Origin: Knoellia sinensis KCTC 19936
Lineage (GTDB): Bacteria; Actinomycetota; Actinomycetes; Actinomycetales; Dermatophilaceae
DNA: 64,000 nucleotides
Direction: 5' to 3'
Assembly (NCBI RefSeq): GCF_000768705.1
Contig: NZ_AVPJ01000002.1
Span: 124,001 to 188,000 of the forward strand
Under the pieces are notes generated by a model. It did no database searches, was not told the DNA's origin, and worked only from the letters and a program-made list of their open reading frames with translations. Positions 52,719 to 62,313 of the stretch are shown here, one piece after another (within the stretch, counting starts at the first letter, position 1; each line of letters starts with the position of its first letter). A program made the translations under genes and the position numbers.

Positions 52719-52727
52719 GGGCGTCAG
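52704..52727. terminator. short hairpin at end of nar operon
   Basis: CTGAC-CCA-GCCC-TGA-GGGC-GTCAG can fold with two stems and a small bulge. It overlaps the cupin stop and the end of the convergent DinB gene, so it could terminate both. Confidence 0.4.
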
Positions 52728-53212
52728 TCGCTTCGCTGGCCGTCGATCGCTTCGCGGAGCAGGTCGGCGTGGCCGAGGTGCTGGGCGTACTCCTCGATCA
52801 TGTGGACGATGACGTCGCGCACGTTGATGCGCTCCGGCTCGTAGGCGATGACGACGGCGTCCATGTCGTCATGGCTCGCGAGCCAGTCCTGGGCGAAGGT
52901 GACCTCCTCGCGCCACGTCGACCACGCCTCGTCGACGACGGACTGTTCGCCCACGGCGCCGTTCCAGTCGTCGTCGTTCCCACGCGGACCCCAAAGTCGC
53001 TCGGGATCGCCGCCGTCGAGCCGGCGGCGGAACCACACCCGCTCGACCTCCGCGAGGTGGCGGACCATCCCAAGGAGGGACATCGTCGAGGGTGGCACCG
53101 AGCGCGTCGCCAACTGCTCGGGCGTGAGGCCCTCACACTTCTTGACGAAGAGTTCGCGTCGGCTGTCGAGGTAGTCGACGTAGTTGTCCCGCTCATTCGG
53201 CAGTTCACTCAT
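52724..53212 (-). CDS. DinB-family (DUF664) protein
   Basis: A 162-residue four-helix DinB-fold protein. The three metal-binding histidines fit MVRHLAEVERVWFRR (~residue 50) and EEYAQHLGHADLLREAIDG near the C terminus. In actinobacteria this fold includes mycothiol-dependent transferases, and that is one possible role. Start ATG 53212 overlaps the stop of the upstream membrane-protein gene; ATG 53221 is an alternative. It is the last of three genes on the minus strand. Confidence 0.85.
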   Translation of the reverse strand: MSELPNERDNYVDYLDSRRELFVKKCEGLTPEQLATRSVPPSTMSLLGMVRHLAEVERVWFRRRLDGGDPERLWGPRGNDDDWNGAVGEQSVVDEAWSTWREEVTFAQDWLASHDDMDAVVIAYEPERINVRDVIVHMIEEYAQHLGHADLLREAIDGQRSD

Positions 53213-53654
53213 GCGCTTCATTGTGTCGCGTGAACCAGGACCGGGTCATGAGCCCCATGACGGCGAGGACCACGACCCCGGCGATGCCGTGGAACCACTG
53301 CCAGCCCACCCCGAGGCCGACGAACCCGTCGATGACGAGGACACCGGCTCCCGCACCGACCCCGACAAGCATGCCCACCAACGCCAAGAGCATGAGCGGC
53401 CGTGGCACCCGGCGACCCGCTGGGGTGACTGTCGCCCAGGCGATCGCCGCGCCAAGAAGCCCCGTGGCGCAACCCAACCACTGCGCAACCGAGACGTTCA
53501 TCAGGTCGCGCTGATAGCTCAGGTACTCCTCGGCGGGCACCTCCGGACCGGTGGGGAATCCGAGCTTGCCCTGGACGGCATACGTCGCCTTTCCGAGCGC
53601 GTAGCCGAGTGAGAGAACCGCCATGACGTATGCCGGCCACTTCCGTCCCGTCAT
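53205..53654 (-). CDS. four-helix membrane protein, unknown
   Basis: A 149-residue membrane protein with four segments: WPAYVMAVLSLGYALGKATY, VAQWLGCATGLLGAAIAWAT, LMLLALVGMLVGVGAGAGVL and WFHGIAGVVVLAVMGLMTR. The loop after helix 1 holds GKLGFPTGPEVPAEEYLSYQ. Its ATG overlaps the upstream stop by 4 bp and its own stop overlaps the DinB gene, so the three genes are one unit. Family not recognised. Confidence 0.7.
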   Translation of the reverse strand: MTGRKWPAYVMAVLSLGYALGKATYAVQGKLGFPTGPEVPAEEYLSYQRDLMNVSVAQWLGCATGLLGAAIAWATVTPAGRRVPRPLMLLALVGMLVGVGAGAGVLVIDGFVGLGVGWQWFHGIAGVVVLAVMGLMTRSWFTRHNEAHE

Positions 53655-54607
53655 CGGCTCGCTGGGCGCAGGCGGGCCGCCACGACGACGGTGATGACGC
53701 CACTCAGGCCACGGAGGAACTCGAGCGTGATCAAGGCCGTCGGCATCGGGTCGGTGGTGCGCAGCGGGCTCGGGATGAGCATGACCACGAAGAAGTAGAG
53801 GCCCCAGGCGGCGACCGCGGCCGCGCCGACGTAGGCCATGACCAGGGCGGTCGAGCCGCGCAGCGATCCAGGGGTGCGCAGCGCCAGCGCGATGAGGCCG
53901 GCGCTCGACACCACGGCCATGAGCACCGCCATGATGCCGTGGGAGCCCAACAGGTCCGCACGGGCGGCGACCACGAGCTCGGTTAGGCAGATTGCCACCA
54001 TGCCCAACGCGTGGGCGATCGTCAGACCTCGCTGTCGTGGGGTGACCGGCGCCCACGTGGACAACCGGGTCGTCCATCCCCCCGGGCGGATCCAGCGGTC
54101 CCAGCTGTGCAGGCCGAAGATCGCGAGGAGGGACACGCCGAGCACCGCGAACCCGCCATAGACCATCGCGAAGACCCAGCCCTGGATCGCGGTGTCGCCT
54201 GCCGCAGTGGTCTGTTCGGTGCTCGGAGAGGTCAGGACAGTGCGGATCCCCTCGATCGGCAACAGCACGAGGATGCCGCCGAGCAGTCCCGTCCCGACGA
54301 ACATGGGGACCTGGACGAGCCATCCCGGGATCCGTCGGCCGACCTCGAGGACGAGGGCCACAGCGAGTGCGGCGGCGGTGAGCTCCATCAGCAGGGTGAT
54401 CGCGTTGGCTGCCCCCATGGCGCCTCCTGACATGGCGTCGGGATCGTTGAGGCCGACCGTCGAACCGGTGAGCCAGAGGAGTTTCAGCCCCACGTACGGG
54501 AGGGTGGCCAGCACCGCCAGGGCGGCCAGGACGACCCTCAATCGGCCCGGACCTCTGGTCGACCGGGCGGGCGGGACGGCAGCGGGCGTATCGATGAGCT
54601 GTGTCAT
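53651..54607 (-). CDS. eight-helix membrane protein, unknown
   Basis: A 318-residue membrane protein with about eight hydrophobic segments (residues ~22-42, ~60-85, ~92-112, ~135-158, ~195-215, ~222-242, ~252-275, ~285-310) and a short polar N terminus. GGAGAG precedes ATG 54607. Loop residues KLLWLTGSTVGLNDPDAM and HSWDRWIRPGGWTTRLSTW are Trp-rich. The family is not recognised. It heads the three-gene unit and is divergent from the two-component system at 54715, which may regulate it. Confidence 0.7.
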   Translation of the reverse strand: MTQLIDTPAAVPPARSTRGPGRLRVVLAALAVLATLPYVGLKLLWLTGSTVGLNDPDAMSGGAMGAANAITLLMELTAAALAVALVLEVGRRIPGWLVQVPMFVGTGLLGGILVLLPIEGIRTVLTSPSTEQTTAAGDTAIQGWVFAMVYGGFAVLGVSLLAIFGLHSWDRWIRPGGWTTRLSTWAPVTPRQRGLTIAHALGMVAICLTELVVAARADLLGSHGIMAVLMAVVSSAGLIALALRTPGSLRGSTALVMAYVGAAAVAAWGLYFFVVMLIPSPLRTTDPMPTALITLEFLRGLSGVITVVVAARLRPASR

Positions 54608-54714
54608 GTCATTGACTCTCCGCCCGCGCAGGACGCCCCGCATCACACGGTGGAGGGGTCCGACTCCCTCGTCCGAGGGATTCTCCGTCGGGTGGGGCGT
54701 GTCAGGGTGGGTGC

Positions 54715-55995
54715 ATGCAGCGCAGAGCCGGGTGGGGCGCCGTGGCCCACGTGTTCCTCGCGATCGCGTTGGCCCTTCCACTCGTCGCAGCGGTGGCGGC
54801 CACCGTGGCGGCGCTCGCCATCCCGTCCCAGTCGCTGCTCAACCGGGGTCTGCTGACGATCCTCGGTGTGGGGTTCCTCGGCATCGTCGGCTGGGTCGCC
54901 CTCCTGCCAGAGGTGCGTCCGGTCGAGGTCGCGACGGCCCGAACGCTGCTCGGCCTCGACCTTCCGGATGTCACTCACCCGGCGGATTGGGCGTCGCGCC
55001 GCCGGGGGGCGTTGTGGCTTGCCTTCCTCGTGGTGCTCGGCCTCGTCGTGGCGACCGGAGTGCTCTACCTCCTGCCGACCGGCGTCGGGCTCCTCGCCCA
55101 TCCGTTCTCCGGTGCCGAAACGATCGGTATGCCGGGTGGCCCCTTCCGGACCGACTCCGGCTGGGGTGCCGCCTGGGTTGTCCTGCCGGGCCTCGTGGCC
55201 CTGGCCGCGACGGGCGCGCTTGTGTGGGGAGCGGGAGCGCTCATCACTCGACTGGCTCCACGCGTCATCGGTCCGAGTGTCGTCGAGCGAGTGGCGGTCG
55301 CCGCTGATCGTGAGCGGGAACTCGCACGCGCCAACGCGCTGGCTCGGGATCTGCATGACTCGCTGGGTCACCGCCTCACGGCGATGACCATCCAGGCGAC
55401 CGCGGCGCGCAGGCTTCTGCGCCAGGACCCAGAGGCGGCGGAGCGCGCAATGGCCGCGGTGGAGGAACTGGGACGGAACGCGCAGGCCGACGTCGACGCC
55501 GTCGTCGGCGCTCTGCGTGGCCGGGCTCCGGTTCACGGTGTCACTTCAACCGACGCCTCGACTTTGACCACGTCGGCTCCGACCACGCACGCCCCGGCTC
55601 CGACCACGGACGCCTCGACCCGGGGCGTCGACGTGGTCGCCGGAGTTCGGTCCGTGATCGACTCCTACCCCGGTGAAGTGCGGGTCACGGCTCCGACGAC
55701 CCTTGCCCTGCCCGGTTCGGTGGCGGACACGATCCAGCACATCGCCCGGGAGGCCCTCACCAACGCGACCCGTCATGGGACCGGACCCATCGATCTCCGA
55801 CTCGAATCGCGTTCTGGCGCAGCCGTGGTGGAGGTTCGCAACGTGATCGGTCCGGTGGAGACGCCCACTGGGTCGGCCGAGAGGTCGGGTCTGCGAGGGT
55901 TGCGGGAGCGGTTGCTGCTGGCCGGTGGCACGCTCACAGCGGGAAGGCAGGAGGACGGGACGTGGATGTTGCGAGCGACCCTGCCGCTGCCGTGA
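54715..55995 (+). CDS. NarL-type sensor histidine kinase
   Basis: A 426-residue kinase. Four membrane segments in the first ~190 residues ([76 protein letters not shown]) flank a ~35-residue exterior loop. The HisKA_3 helix has [21 protein letters not shown] low-complexity Thr/Ala/Pro insert ([18 protein letters not shown]) separates it from the ATPase, which has [16 protein letters not shown] and GLRGLRERL. The classic DxGxG box is weak: the region reads [13 protein letters not shown], so ATP binding may differ. It is coupled to the regulator by GTGA. Confidence 0.88.
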   Translation: MQRRAGWGAVAHVFLAIALALPLVAAVAATVAALAIPSQSLLNRGLLTILGVGFLGIVGWVALLPEVRPVEVATARTLLGLDLPDVTHPADWASRRRGALWLAFLVVLGLVVATGVLYLLPTGVGLLAHPFSGAETIGMPGGPFRTDSGWGAAWVVLPGLVALAATGALVWGAGALITRLAPRVIGPSVVERVAVAADRERELARANALARDLHDSLGHRLTAMTIQATAARRLLRQDPEAAERAMAAVEELGRNAQADVDAVVGALRGRAPVHGVTSTDASTLTTSAPTTHAPAPTTDASTRGVDVVAGVRSVIDSYPGEVRVTAPTTLALPGSVADTIQHIAREALTNATRHGTGPIDLRLESRSGAAVVEVRNVIGPVETPTGSAERSGLRGLRERLLLAGGTLTAGRQEDGTWMLRATLPLP

Positions 55996-56627
55996 TCCGC
56001 GTCGCCGTCATCGACGACGACGAGCTCGTGCGATCCGGCCTCGTCGCGATCCTCGGGCTCGAGGACGACATGGAGATCGTCGGCGAGGGCGCTGACGGTG
56101 CCGACGTCCCGGCTCTCGTCGCACGTGCCGCTCCTGACGTGGTCCTCATGGACGTCCGAATGCCGCGCATCGACGGCATCGCCGCGACCACACACCTCAC
56201 GGCCAAGGAAGGTGCGCCGGCCGTCGTCGTCCTCACCACCTTCGCGAACGACTCCTACGTCCACGACGCGTTGCTCGCGGGGGCGCGCGCGTTCGTCCTC
56301 AAGCGGGCGACGCCCGAGGAACTCCTCATGACCGTGCGGACGGTCGCGCGGACCGATGCCCTGGTCTTCCCGGAGGCGATCCGTAGTGTCGCCATGCCTC
56401 GCTCGTCAGCTCACGAGCCCCGCTGGGTCGCCCGTCTCACCGCACGTGAGCGGGAGGTTCTCGTGGAGATGTCGCGGGGGAGCACCAACACCGAGATCGC
56501 CGAGGCGCTGTTCATCTCCCTGGAGACGGTGAAGTCGCACGTGCGCTCCCTGCTGGCCAAGTCGGAGTCGCGCCACCGCACCGAACTCGTCGTCCGCGCC
56601 TACGAGTCGGGGATGCTGTCCCAGTGA
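55992..56627 (+). CDS. NarL-family response regulator
   Basis: A 211-residue regulator with receiver motif [12 protein letters not shown], phosphoacceptor Asp in [17 protein letters not shown] (~residue 54), VLTTFAND and Lys in [10 protein letters not shown]; the LuxR-type HTH is [20 protein letters not shown] and [20 protein letters not shown] 55992 overlaps the kinase stop; its own stop overlaps the methyltransferase GTG. Likely targets are the divergent membrane-protein operon or itself. Confidence 0.92.
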   Translation: MIRVAVIDDDELVRSGLVAILGLEDDMEIVGEGADGADVPALVARAAPDVVLMDVRMPRIDGIAATTHLTAKEGAPAVVVLTTFANDSYVHDALLAGARAFVLKRATPEELLMTVRTVARTDALVFPEAIRSVAMPRSSAHEPRWVARLTAREREVLVEMSRGSTNTEIAEALFISLETVKSHVRSLLAKSESRHRTELVVRAYESGMLSQ

Positions 56628-57271
56628 ACGACGAGCGAGAGCAGGTCGGCGTGGGTCCGTGGGAAGGGCCATGGCCGGACGACGACCGGCTCGACCCGGA
56701 ACTGCTGCGCGATGGCGACCGGCGCAACGTCGTCGACGCCTACCGCTACTGGCGGCACGACGCGATCGTCGCCGACCTCGACGAGCGACGGCACGACTTC
56801 CACGTCGCCATCGAGAACTGGGAACACGACTTCAACATCGGCTCGGTCGTGCGCACCGCCAACGCCATGGGAGCGGCGGCCTTCCACATCGTCGGGCGAC
56901 GACGGTGGAACCGCCGCGGAGCGATGGTCACGGACCGCTACCAACACGAACATCACCACCCCACGCCAGGTGACCTTGCGCGCTGGGCGGGAGCACGCGG
57001 CATACATCTCATCGGGATCGACAACCTCCCCGGCAGCCGCGCACTCGAGACCTACGACCTCCCGAGGAACGCGATGCTCGTCTTCGGGCAGGAGGGGCCA
57101 GGACTGTCCGACGCCATGCGGGCAGAGTGTGAGGCGACGCTGCACATCGAGCAGTTCGGGTCGACTCGGTCGATCAACGCCGGCGCGGCAGCAGCCATCG
57201 CCATGCACGCCTGGGTCCGACGCCACACCTTCGGCCAGAATCCGGGTGACTCTCGAGCGTCGCTGGCCTAG
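56624..57271 (+). CDS. SpoU/TrmH-family RNA methyltransferase
   Basis: A 215-residue SPOUT methyltransferase. The knot-fold motifs are [20 protein letters not shown] (motif 1 with the catalytic Asn/Arg), [15 protein letters not shown] (motif 2) and [20 protein letters not shown] (motif 3). It methylates a 2'-O-ribose in tRNA or rRNA using SAM; the exact target is unknown. The first ~60 residues are an acidic N-terminal extension. The GTG start is coupled to the response-regulator stop. Confidence 0.9.
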   Translation: MNDEREQVGVGPWEGPWPDDDRLDPELLRDGDRRNVVDAYRYWRHDAIVADLDERRHDFHVAIENWEHDFNIGSVVRTANAMGAAAFHIVGRRRWNRRGAMVTDRYQHEHHHPTPGDLARWAGARGIHLIGIDNLPGSRALETYDLPRNAMLVFGQEGPGLSDAMRAECEATLHIEQFGSTRSINAGAAAAIAMHAWVRRHTFGQNPGDSRASLA

Positions 57272-57290
57272 GGTGGCTCTTCCCCCCCCC
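57269..57290 (+). promoter_or_regulatory. -10 and C9 tract before helR
   Basis: TAGGGT (57269-57274) is followed after 7 nt by nine C residues (57282-57290), so the predicted start of transcription falls at or beside the homopolymer. The ATG lies 32 nt further on. Confidence 0.45.
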
Positions 57291-57321
57291 AACACCATGA
57301 GCTCAGGAGAGGCACTTCGTC

Positions 57322-59358
57322 ATGCCCATGAACGAGGAGCTCACGGAAGAACGAAACCACCTCGCGAACGCCCGCGCCGAACTGGCGCGCATGCGCGAAC
57401 GCACCCTCGCCCTCGACGTCCAGGGCGGTGACGCCGTCTCGTCGGAGCGGCTCGCCGAGACCCTGTGGCGGCGGGCGCGTTCCCTCGAGGACGACCCGAC
57501 GACGGCCCTCTTCTTTGGCCGCGTCGACCTCGACGGCGCCGAGGAGGGCATCGAGGAGGCAGGCGAACGCTGGTACATCGGACGCCGCCACGTCACCGAC
57601 GACGCGGGCGACCCGCTCGTCATCGACTGGCGCGCGCCGGTGTCGACGACCTTCTATCGCGCGTCCCACTCGGACCCGATGGGCGTGCGGCTGCGTCGTC
57701 GCTTCGGCTACGACCACGGCCAGATCACCGCCATGGAGGACGAGCACTTGCTCGACGCGGGCGAGCCGGATGCGAAGTCGCAGATCCTCGCAACCGAGAT
57801 CGAGCGACCCCGCGTCGGCCCGATGCGCGACATAGTCGCGACGATCCAGCCCGAACAGGACGCGCTCGTCCGGGTCGACGCCACGACGACGGTCTGCATC
57901 CAAGGTGCTCCAGGGACGGGCAAGACGGCCGTCGGACTGCACCGTGCCGCGTGGCTGCTCTATGCGTATCGGCAGCGGCTGGGGCGTGGCGGCGTGCTCG
58001 TCATCGGCCCGAACGAGGCCTTCCTCGAGCACATCGGAGCCGTCCTTCCGACCCTGGGCGAGGTCGAGGTCCGTCACACGAGCATCGAGGCCCTCACTGC
58101 GGCCGACCTCAAGGTCCGGGCCACGGAGCCGACCGAGGTGGCGCGGCTCAAGGGCGACGCACGGCTGGCCGAGGTCTTGCGCAGGGCGGTGTGGTCGCAT
58201 CTCGTGCCACCCAGCGAGGCCATGGTCGTGCCACGCGGATCGCGAAGGTGGCGCGTACCGGCATACGACATCGCTCCACTCGTCGACGGTCTCGCGGCGC
58301 GGGACGTGCGCTACGAAGCGGCGCGGCAACTCCTGCCGCAGCGGCTCGCGCACGCTGTGCTCGTCAAGATGGAGGCGCTGGGGGAGTATCCGGACGACCG
58401 TGTCCAGGACGCCGTCGCGCGGAGCGCTCCGGTGAAGGCGTATGCCGCGTCGATCTGGCCCAAGGTCGACGCACGTGTGTTGTTGCATCGGCTGTTGTCC
58501 GACCCCGAGGTGCTGTCGGCGGCTGCTGAGGGCGTGCTGAGTGTCGAGGAGCAGCAGCTCCTCTTGTGGGAGAAGCCTTCTCGCACACCGGGATCAGCGA
58601 AGTGGTCGTTGGCCGACACGTGGCTGCTTGACGAGCTGGGGGACCTGCTCAACCGCACGCCGAGCCTCGGACACGTTGTCCTCGACGAAGCTCAGGACCT
58701 CTCACCGATGCAGTTGCGGGCGGTTGGCCGGCGCTGCACTGCGGGGGCGGCCACGGTGCTCGGCGACATCGCCCAGGGGACGACGCCCTGGTCCACATCG
58801 TCGTGGGCGGAGAGCCTTGCGCATCTGGGCAAGCCCGATGGCGTCGTCGAGGAGTTGCGGCGCGGGTTCCGCGTGCCCGCCAGCGTGATCGAGTTCGCGG
58901 CGCGGCTCTTGCCCGAAGCAGCGCCTGGTCTGGCCGCGCCCGAGTCAGTGCGCGACAATCCCGGGCGGCTCGACCTCGTCCCCGTCGGCCCGACCGACCT
59001 TGTGAAGACCGTTGTCGCGCAGGTGGATCGACTCTCCGCGCTTGAGGGCAGCATCGGCGTCATCGTCCCCGACGCCCGCGTGGCGGAGGTGTCGCGCTCC
59101 CTCACCAAGGCAGGGTTTGAGCACGGCACCCTCGGCGCCGACCACGGCGACGTCGAGCATCAGGTCGACGTCGTGCCGGCGACCGTCGCCAAGGGTCTCG
59201 AGTTCGACCACGTGCTCGTCCTCGAGCCCGCGGAGATCGCGGCTGCGGAACCCGATGAGCGCACCGGTTTGCGGCGCCTCTACGTCGTTCTCACTCGGGC
59301 CGTCTCCGACCTCACGGTCGTCCACGCGGCGCCGCTTCCAGAGGTGTTGAGGCTCTAG
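57322..59358 (+). CDS. helR: HelD/HelR-type RNA polymerase-associated UvrD-like ATPase
   Basis: A 678-residue superfamily-1 ATPase of the HelD class, which pushes into RNA polymerase and frees stalled or rifamycin-bound complexes. The N-terminal coiled-coil (ELTEERNHLANARAELARMR) is the secondary-channel arm. Walker A is IQGAPGTGKTAVGLHRAAW (residues ~193-211), Walker B VVLDEAQDLSPMQLRA, and motif IV/VI ELRRGFRVP and LRRLYVVLTRAV. In Streptomyces and mycobacteria HelR gives rifamycin tolerance. I do not see a rifamycin-associated element in the upstream region. AGGAGAGG precedes the ATG. Confidence 0.9.
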   Translation: MPMNEELTEERNHLANARAELARMRERTLALDVQGGDAVSSERLAETLWRRARSLEDDPTTALFFGRVDLDGAEEGIEEAGERWYIGRRHVTDDAGDPLVIDWRAPVSTTFYRASHSDPMGVRLRRRFGYDHGQITAMEDEHLLDAGEPDAKSQILATEIERPRVGPMRDIVATIQPEQDALVRVDATTTVCIQGAPGTGKTAVGLHRAAWLLYAYRQRLGRGGVLVIGPNEAFLEHIGAVLPTLGEVEVRHTSIEALTAADLKVRATEPTEVARLKGDARLAEVLRRAVWSHLVPPSEAMVVPRGSRRWRVPAYDIAPLVDGLAARDVRYEAARQLLPQRLAHAVLVKMEALGEYPDDRVQDAVARSAPVKAYAASIWPKVDARVLLHRLLSDPEVLSAAAEGVLSVEEQQLLLWEKPSRTPGSAKWSLADTWLLDELGDLLNRTPSLGHVVLDEAQDLSPMQLRAVGRRCTAGAATVLGDIAQGTTPWSTSSWAESLAHLGKPDGVVEELRRGFRVPASVIEFAARLLPEAAPGLAAPESVRDNPGRLDLVPVGPTDLVKTVVAQVDRLSALEGSIGVIVPDARVAEVSRSLTKAGFEHGTLGADHGDVEHQVDVVPATVAKGLEFDHVLVLEPAEIAAAEPDERTGLRRLYVVLTRAVSDLTVVHAAPLPEVLRL

Positions 59359-59476
59359 ATTGCGGCACTGTCGGTGGCGGTCAGTAGTGTGGGGTGTGCA
59401 GTGTGGCTTCCGGTGTGCTGAGCGTGAATACCGTTGTGTCAGTGACGAATTCAGCCCAGAGCGTAGTCCGAAACTG

Positions 59477-59506
59477 TTGACTGTCGAACTTCTGTTCGAC
59501 TAGGTT
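59477..59506 (+). promoter_or_regulatory. promoter of DUF222-HNH gene
   Basis: TTGACT (59477-59482) and TAGGTT (59501-59506) are 18 bp apart; the -10 ends 6 nt before ATG 59513, so the transcript is probably leaderless. Confidence 0.65.
59484..59499 (+). promoter_or_regulatory. lexA box: LexA (SOS) box
   Basis: TCGAAC-TTCT-GTTCGA is a perfect match to the actinobacterial SOS consensus TCGAACNNNNGTTCGA. It fills the spacer between -35 and -10, where bound LexA would block the promoter. Confidence 0.85.
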
Positions 59507-59512
59507 GGGGCC

Positions 59513-61516
59513 ATGGAGAGCAACGCCGCGACCGCCGCCCTGGAGGGCCGGTATGCCGCGTTCCTCGCGTCCGCGTCCGGGTTGGGCTCCGACGAACTCC
59601 TGGACGCCCTCGAGTTGGCGCAGCGGGAGATCGATGCCGCATCGGCGCGGCAGGCGGTCGCGTTGGCGCACCTGTCGGCGCGGGACTGCCACCGCCAGGA
59701 AGACGGCACGATGGCCGAGGTGCACCACGGGTTGGGGCATCAACGGCTGGACGGGCCGGAGCTCGCGGCACCCCGGCTGGGCGTGTCGGTGCACGTTGCG
59801 ACCCGGCGGATGGAGGACGCGATCCGCCAGATGACGCGCACCCCGGCGGTCGTCGACGCGATGGCCAGTGGTGACCTGGACGAGCACCGGGCCTCGATCG
59901 TGACGCAGGAGACCGAGTTCCTCTCACCGGAGTCCGCCGCGGAGGTGGTGGCGCGGGTGGCGCCGGTCTGGGGTCAGTTGACCGCGGGACCGTTGCGGCA
60001 GTTGTTGGCGCGGACCGCGGCGCAGGTCGACCCGGACGCGGTCACCGCGCACGCCGAGGACGAGCGGAAGCGGCGCGGGTTGACCCGCCGCACCGGGGTG
60101 CACGGGACCGACCACTGGCGGGGCGACTTCCGGGTCGAGGACGCCCGCACCGCGTGGGCCGCGGTGACCGAACGGGCCCGCCAACTCGTGCGTGGCGGTG
60201 CCGCTGACAACCTCGAGATGGCGCGGGCCGACGCGATGATGGAACTGATCCTTGAGCATTCCGACGTCACGGTCGTCGTGCACGCCACCCGCGCCGCCGA
60301 CGACACCCCGCACACACACGACACCCCGCACGCCGGCAACGCGACCACTACCGACGCCACAGCTGCGGCCGCCACGACTGCGGGCGCTACCGCCGCGGAC
60401 GCAGGCGATGCGGAAGCGGACAACAGCCACGCATCCGCACGGCCTCCCCACCCTGACTCCGGCGCATCCTCGGCCAAGCCTTCGACGTCAGGGGATTCCA
60501 TGCGTCCTGCGGCCGCCGCGTCGGCGTCCGGGTCATCGGCTGCTGAGGACCTCGTGGAGGTCGGTGGGTTGGGTGGGCCGGGGACGACGTTCGTGCGCCG
60601 GGACTGGCTCGATGCTGCCGGTACCTCCGATCCGGTGCGTGACCTGGCCTGTGACACCGACACCGGTGCCCTAATCCACGGTGACGTGCCCCCAGCGTTG
60701 GCCCGGGGTCAGCAGGCCGCCCGACGCGCGCACCGCGCCCGTGAGCGAGCCAGGGAACGGGCCAGGTCCAGAGCCGACACCGGCCCTGACGCCGCCAGGA
60801 TCACTGATGCCGCCAGGAGCACAAGCGAAGCCGCGGCTATGGAGGACTCGGTCGATTTCAGTGAGTCCTACCGGGTGCCCGACCCGATGGCGCGCCTCAT
60901 CCGCCTGCGTGACGGCTCCTGCCGGTTCCCCGGCTGCGCCGTGCCAGCCCGGCAGTGCGACCTCGACCACGTCCGCCCCTGGCCGGTCGGGCCCACGACC
61001 CCGACCAACCTCATGGCCTTGTGCCGACGCCACCACCGCATCAAGCAACGCGACGGGTGGACGGTCAAACTCCACCCCGACGGGCACGCCGACTGGACCG
61101 ACCCCACCGGATACCAGCGGATCACGTGGCCGGTGGACCACCTCCACCTCGTCACCGCCGGGCACACCCACCGGGACGCCCTCGGCACGACGACGCCCCG
61201 CACCCCCGCTCGTGACAGCCGCACCACCATCGACGTCCCCAGCACGTTCGAGGAAGAACTCATCGAACTCCTCGGCGGCCCCGACAAGGCCCGCCGCCGC
61301 GCCCACCCCGTCGTCTACGACGCCTACGGCAACAAGCTCAAAGGACCCCCACCACCACTCGACCTCGACGACACCCTCCACCACGGCACAGCCCCCTGGG
61401 ACCAGCTCATCCTCGACCTCCCACCACGACCACCGACCACCCCAGAGACCACCCCTTCTGACGAACTCTTGGCGCCCGCTGTCGATTCGGGTGTGGTTCG
61501 CTCGTCAGGGGAGTGA
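59513..61516 (+). CDS. DUF222 and HNH endonuclease domain protein (13E12 family)
   Basis: A 667-residue protein of the 13E12/REP13E12 family. The N-terminal DUF222 region covers residues ~20-270. An Ala/Thr/His/Ser low-complexity insert lies at ~268-345. The C-terminal HNH nuclease has the zinc and catalytic set CRFPGCAVPARQCDLDHVRP then NLMALCRRHHRIKQ (residues ~470-510). Tail residues are Pro-rich. It should cut DNA, with an uncertain role. The promoter carries a perfect LexA box, so expression is expected on DNA damage, as reported for several 13E12 genes of M. tuberculosis. Confidence 0.9.
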   Translation: MESNAATAALEGRYAAFLASASGLGSDELLDALELAQREIDAASARQAVALAHLSARDCHRQEDGTMAEVHHGLGHQRLDGPELAAPRLGVSVHVATRRMEDAIRQMTRTPAVVDAMASGDLDEHRASIVTQETEFLSPESAAEVVARVAPVWGQLTAGPLRQLLARTAAQVDPDAVTAHAEDERKRRGLTRRTGVHGTDHWRGDFRVEDARTAWAAVTERARQLVRGGAADNLEMARADAMMELILEHSDVTVVVHATRAADDTPHTHDTPHAGNATTTDATAAAATTAGATAADAGDAEADNSHASARPPHPDSGASSAKPSTSGDSMRPAAAASASGSSAAEDLVEVGGLGGPGTTFVRRDWLDAAGTSDPVRDLACDTDTGALIHGDVPPALARGQQAARRAHRARERARERARSRADTGPDAARITDAARSTSEAAAMEDSVDFSESYRVPDPMARLIRLRDGSCRFPGCAVPARQCDLDHVRPWPVGPTTPTNLMALCRRHHRIKQRDGWTVKLHPDGHADWTDPTGYQRITWPVDHLHLVTAGHTHRDALGTTTPRTPARDSRTTIDVPSTFEEELIELLGGPDKARRRAHPVVYDAYGNKLKGPPPPLDLDDTLHHGTAPWDQLILDLPPRPPTTPETTPSDELLAPAVDSGVVRSSGE

Positions 61517-61559
61517 GGTCGCGACCGCGTCCTCACCATCCTGACCAGGAGGAGAGCTC

Positions 61560-61922
61560 GTGAGTCGCTACCTGTTGCTGCTGCCCGCACCCGAGGAGGA
61601 GTGGGCGCAGTTGCCACCCGAGGAGCACGAGAAGGGGATGCGTTCGCATTCCCAGTTCCACCGTGACCTCGAAGCAGGTGGGCACCGGCTCGTCGTGACC
61701 TCGCCGCTGGAGCCGTCGGCGCGGGCCACGTCCCTGCGGCCCGACGGATCCGGGGGAGCGCTCGTCACCGACGGTCCGTTCACAGAGTCCGCCGAACAGG
61801 TCGTCGGCTTCTACCTCGTCGAGACCGACGACGACGCCGACCTCCGCCGCATCACCACCGAGTTCGCCGCGCGTGGTGAGCTCATCGAGTTCCGCCGCCT
61901 GGTCGACACCGAAGGGGCATGA
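61560..61922 (+). CDS. YCII/DGPF-domain protein 1
   Basis: A 120-residue YCII-related protein, the first of four in a row. It has the RYLLLLPAPEEEWAQLPPEE start, VTDGPFTESAEQVVGFYLVE with the family DGPF motif (residues ~72-75), and a C-terminal EFRRLV strand. Ferredoxin-like fold proteins of this family accompany ECF42 sigma factors and are thought to serve as signal or partner proteins. GTG start with AGGAGGAG 4-10 nt upstream. It lies 44 bp after the HNH gene and may start a separate operon. Confidence 0.85.
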   Translation: MSRYLLLLPAPEEEWAQLPPEEHEKGMRSHSQFHRDLEAGGHRLVVTSPLEPSARATSLRPDGSGGALVTDGPFTESAEQVVGFYLVETDDDADLRRITTEFAARGELIEFRRLVDTEGA

Positions 61923-61923
61923 C

Positions 61924-62313
61924 ATGAGCGCCGAAGCCAAGGAAAGCCACACCAAGGAATACGTCGTCCTCATCGTCGGGGATCCCGACCGTTGGTGGAC
62001 CTCCATGACCGACGAAGAACGAACCAACGGGTATGCCGTCTACGGCCGCTTCACGGAGCAGCTCGGCGAGCGTGGCCACATCGTCACCGGCGGCGCCGAA
62101 CTGCACGGGAGGGCCACTGCGAAGTCGATCCCGGTCGGAGGAGGGCCGGTCACCGACGGCCCCTTCGCCGAGTCGGCCGAGCAGGTCGGCGGCTTCTTCC
62201 AGGTCCAGACCGCCGACCTCGACGATCTGATGGACTGCTGCCAGCAGTTGGCCCAGATCGGCGAGGGCATCGAGGTGCGTCCCGTGGTCACTGATGCGGA
62301 TCGTCAGTCATGA
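61924..62313 (+). CDS. YCII/DGPF-domain protein 2
   Basis: A 129-residue paralog starting 1 nt after the stop of DGPF 1. It has an N-terminal polar stretch (MSAEAKESHTKEYVVLIVG), the helix RWWTSMTDEERTNGYAVYGR, and PVTDGPFAESAEQVGGFFQV with the DGPF motif. Two adjacent cysteines (MDCCQQL) are unique among the four. Its stop overlaps DGPF 3 by 4 bp. Function as for the family, unknown in detail. Confidence 0.85.
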   Translation: MSAEAKESHTKEYVVLIVGDPDRWWTSMTDEERTNGYAVYGRFTEQLGERGHIVTGGAELHGRATAKSIPVGGGPVTDGPFAESAEQVGGFFQVQTADLDDLMDCCQQLAQIGEGIEVRPVVTDADRQS

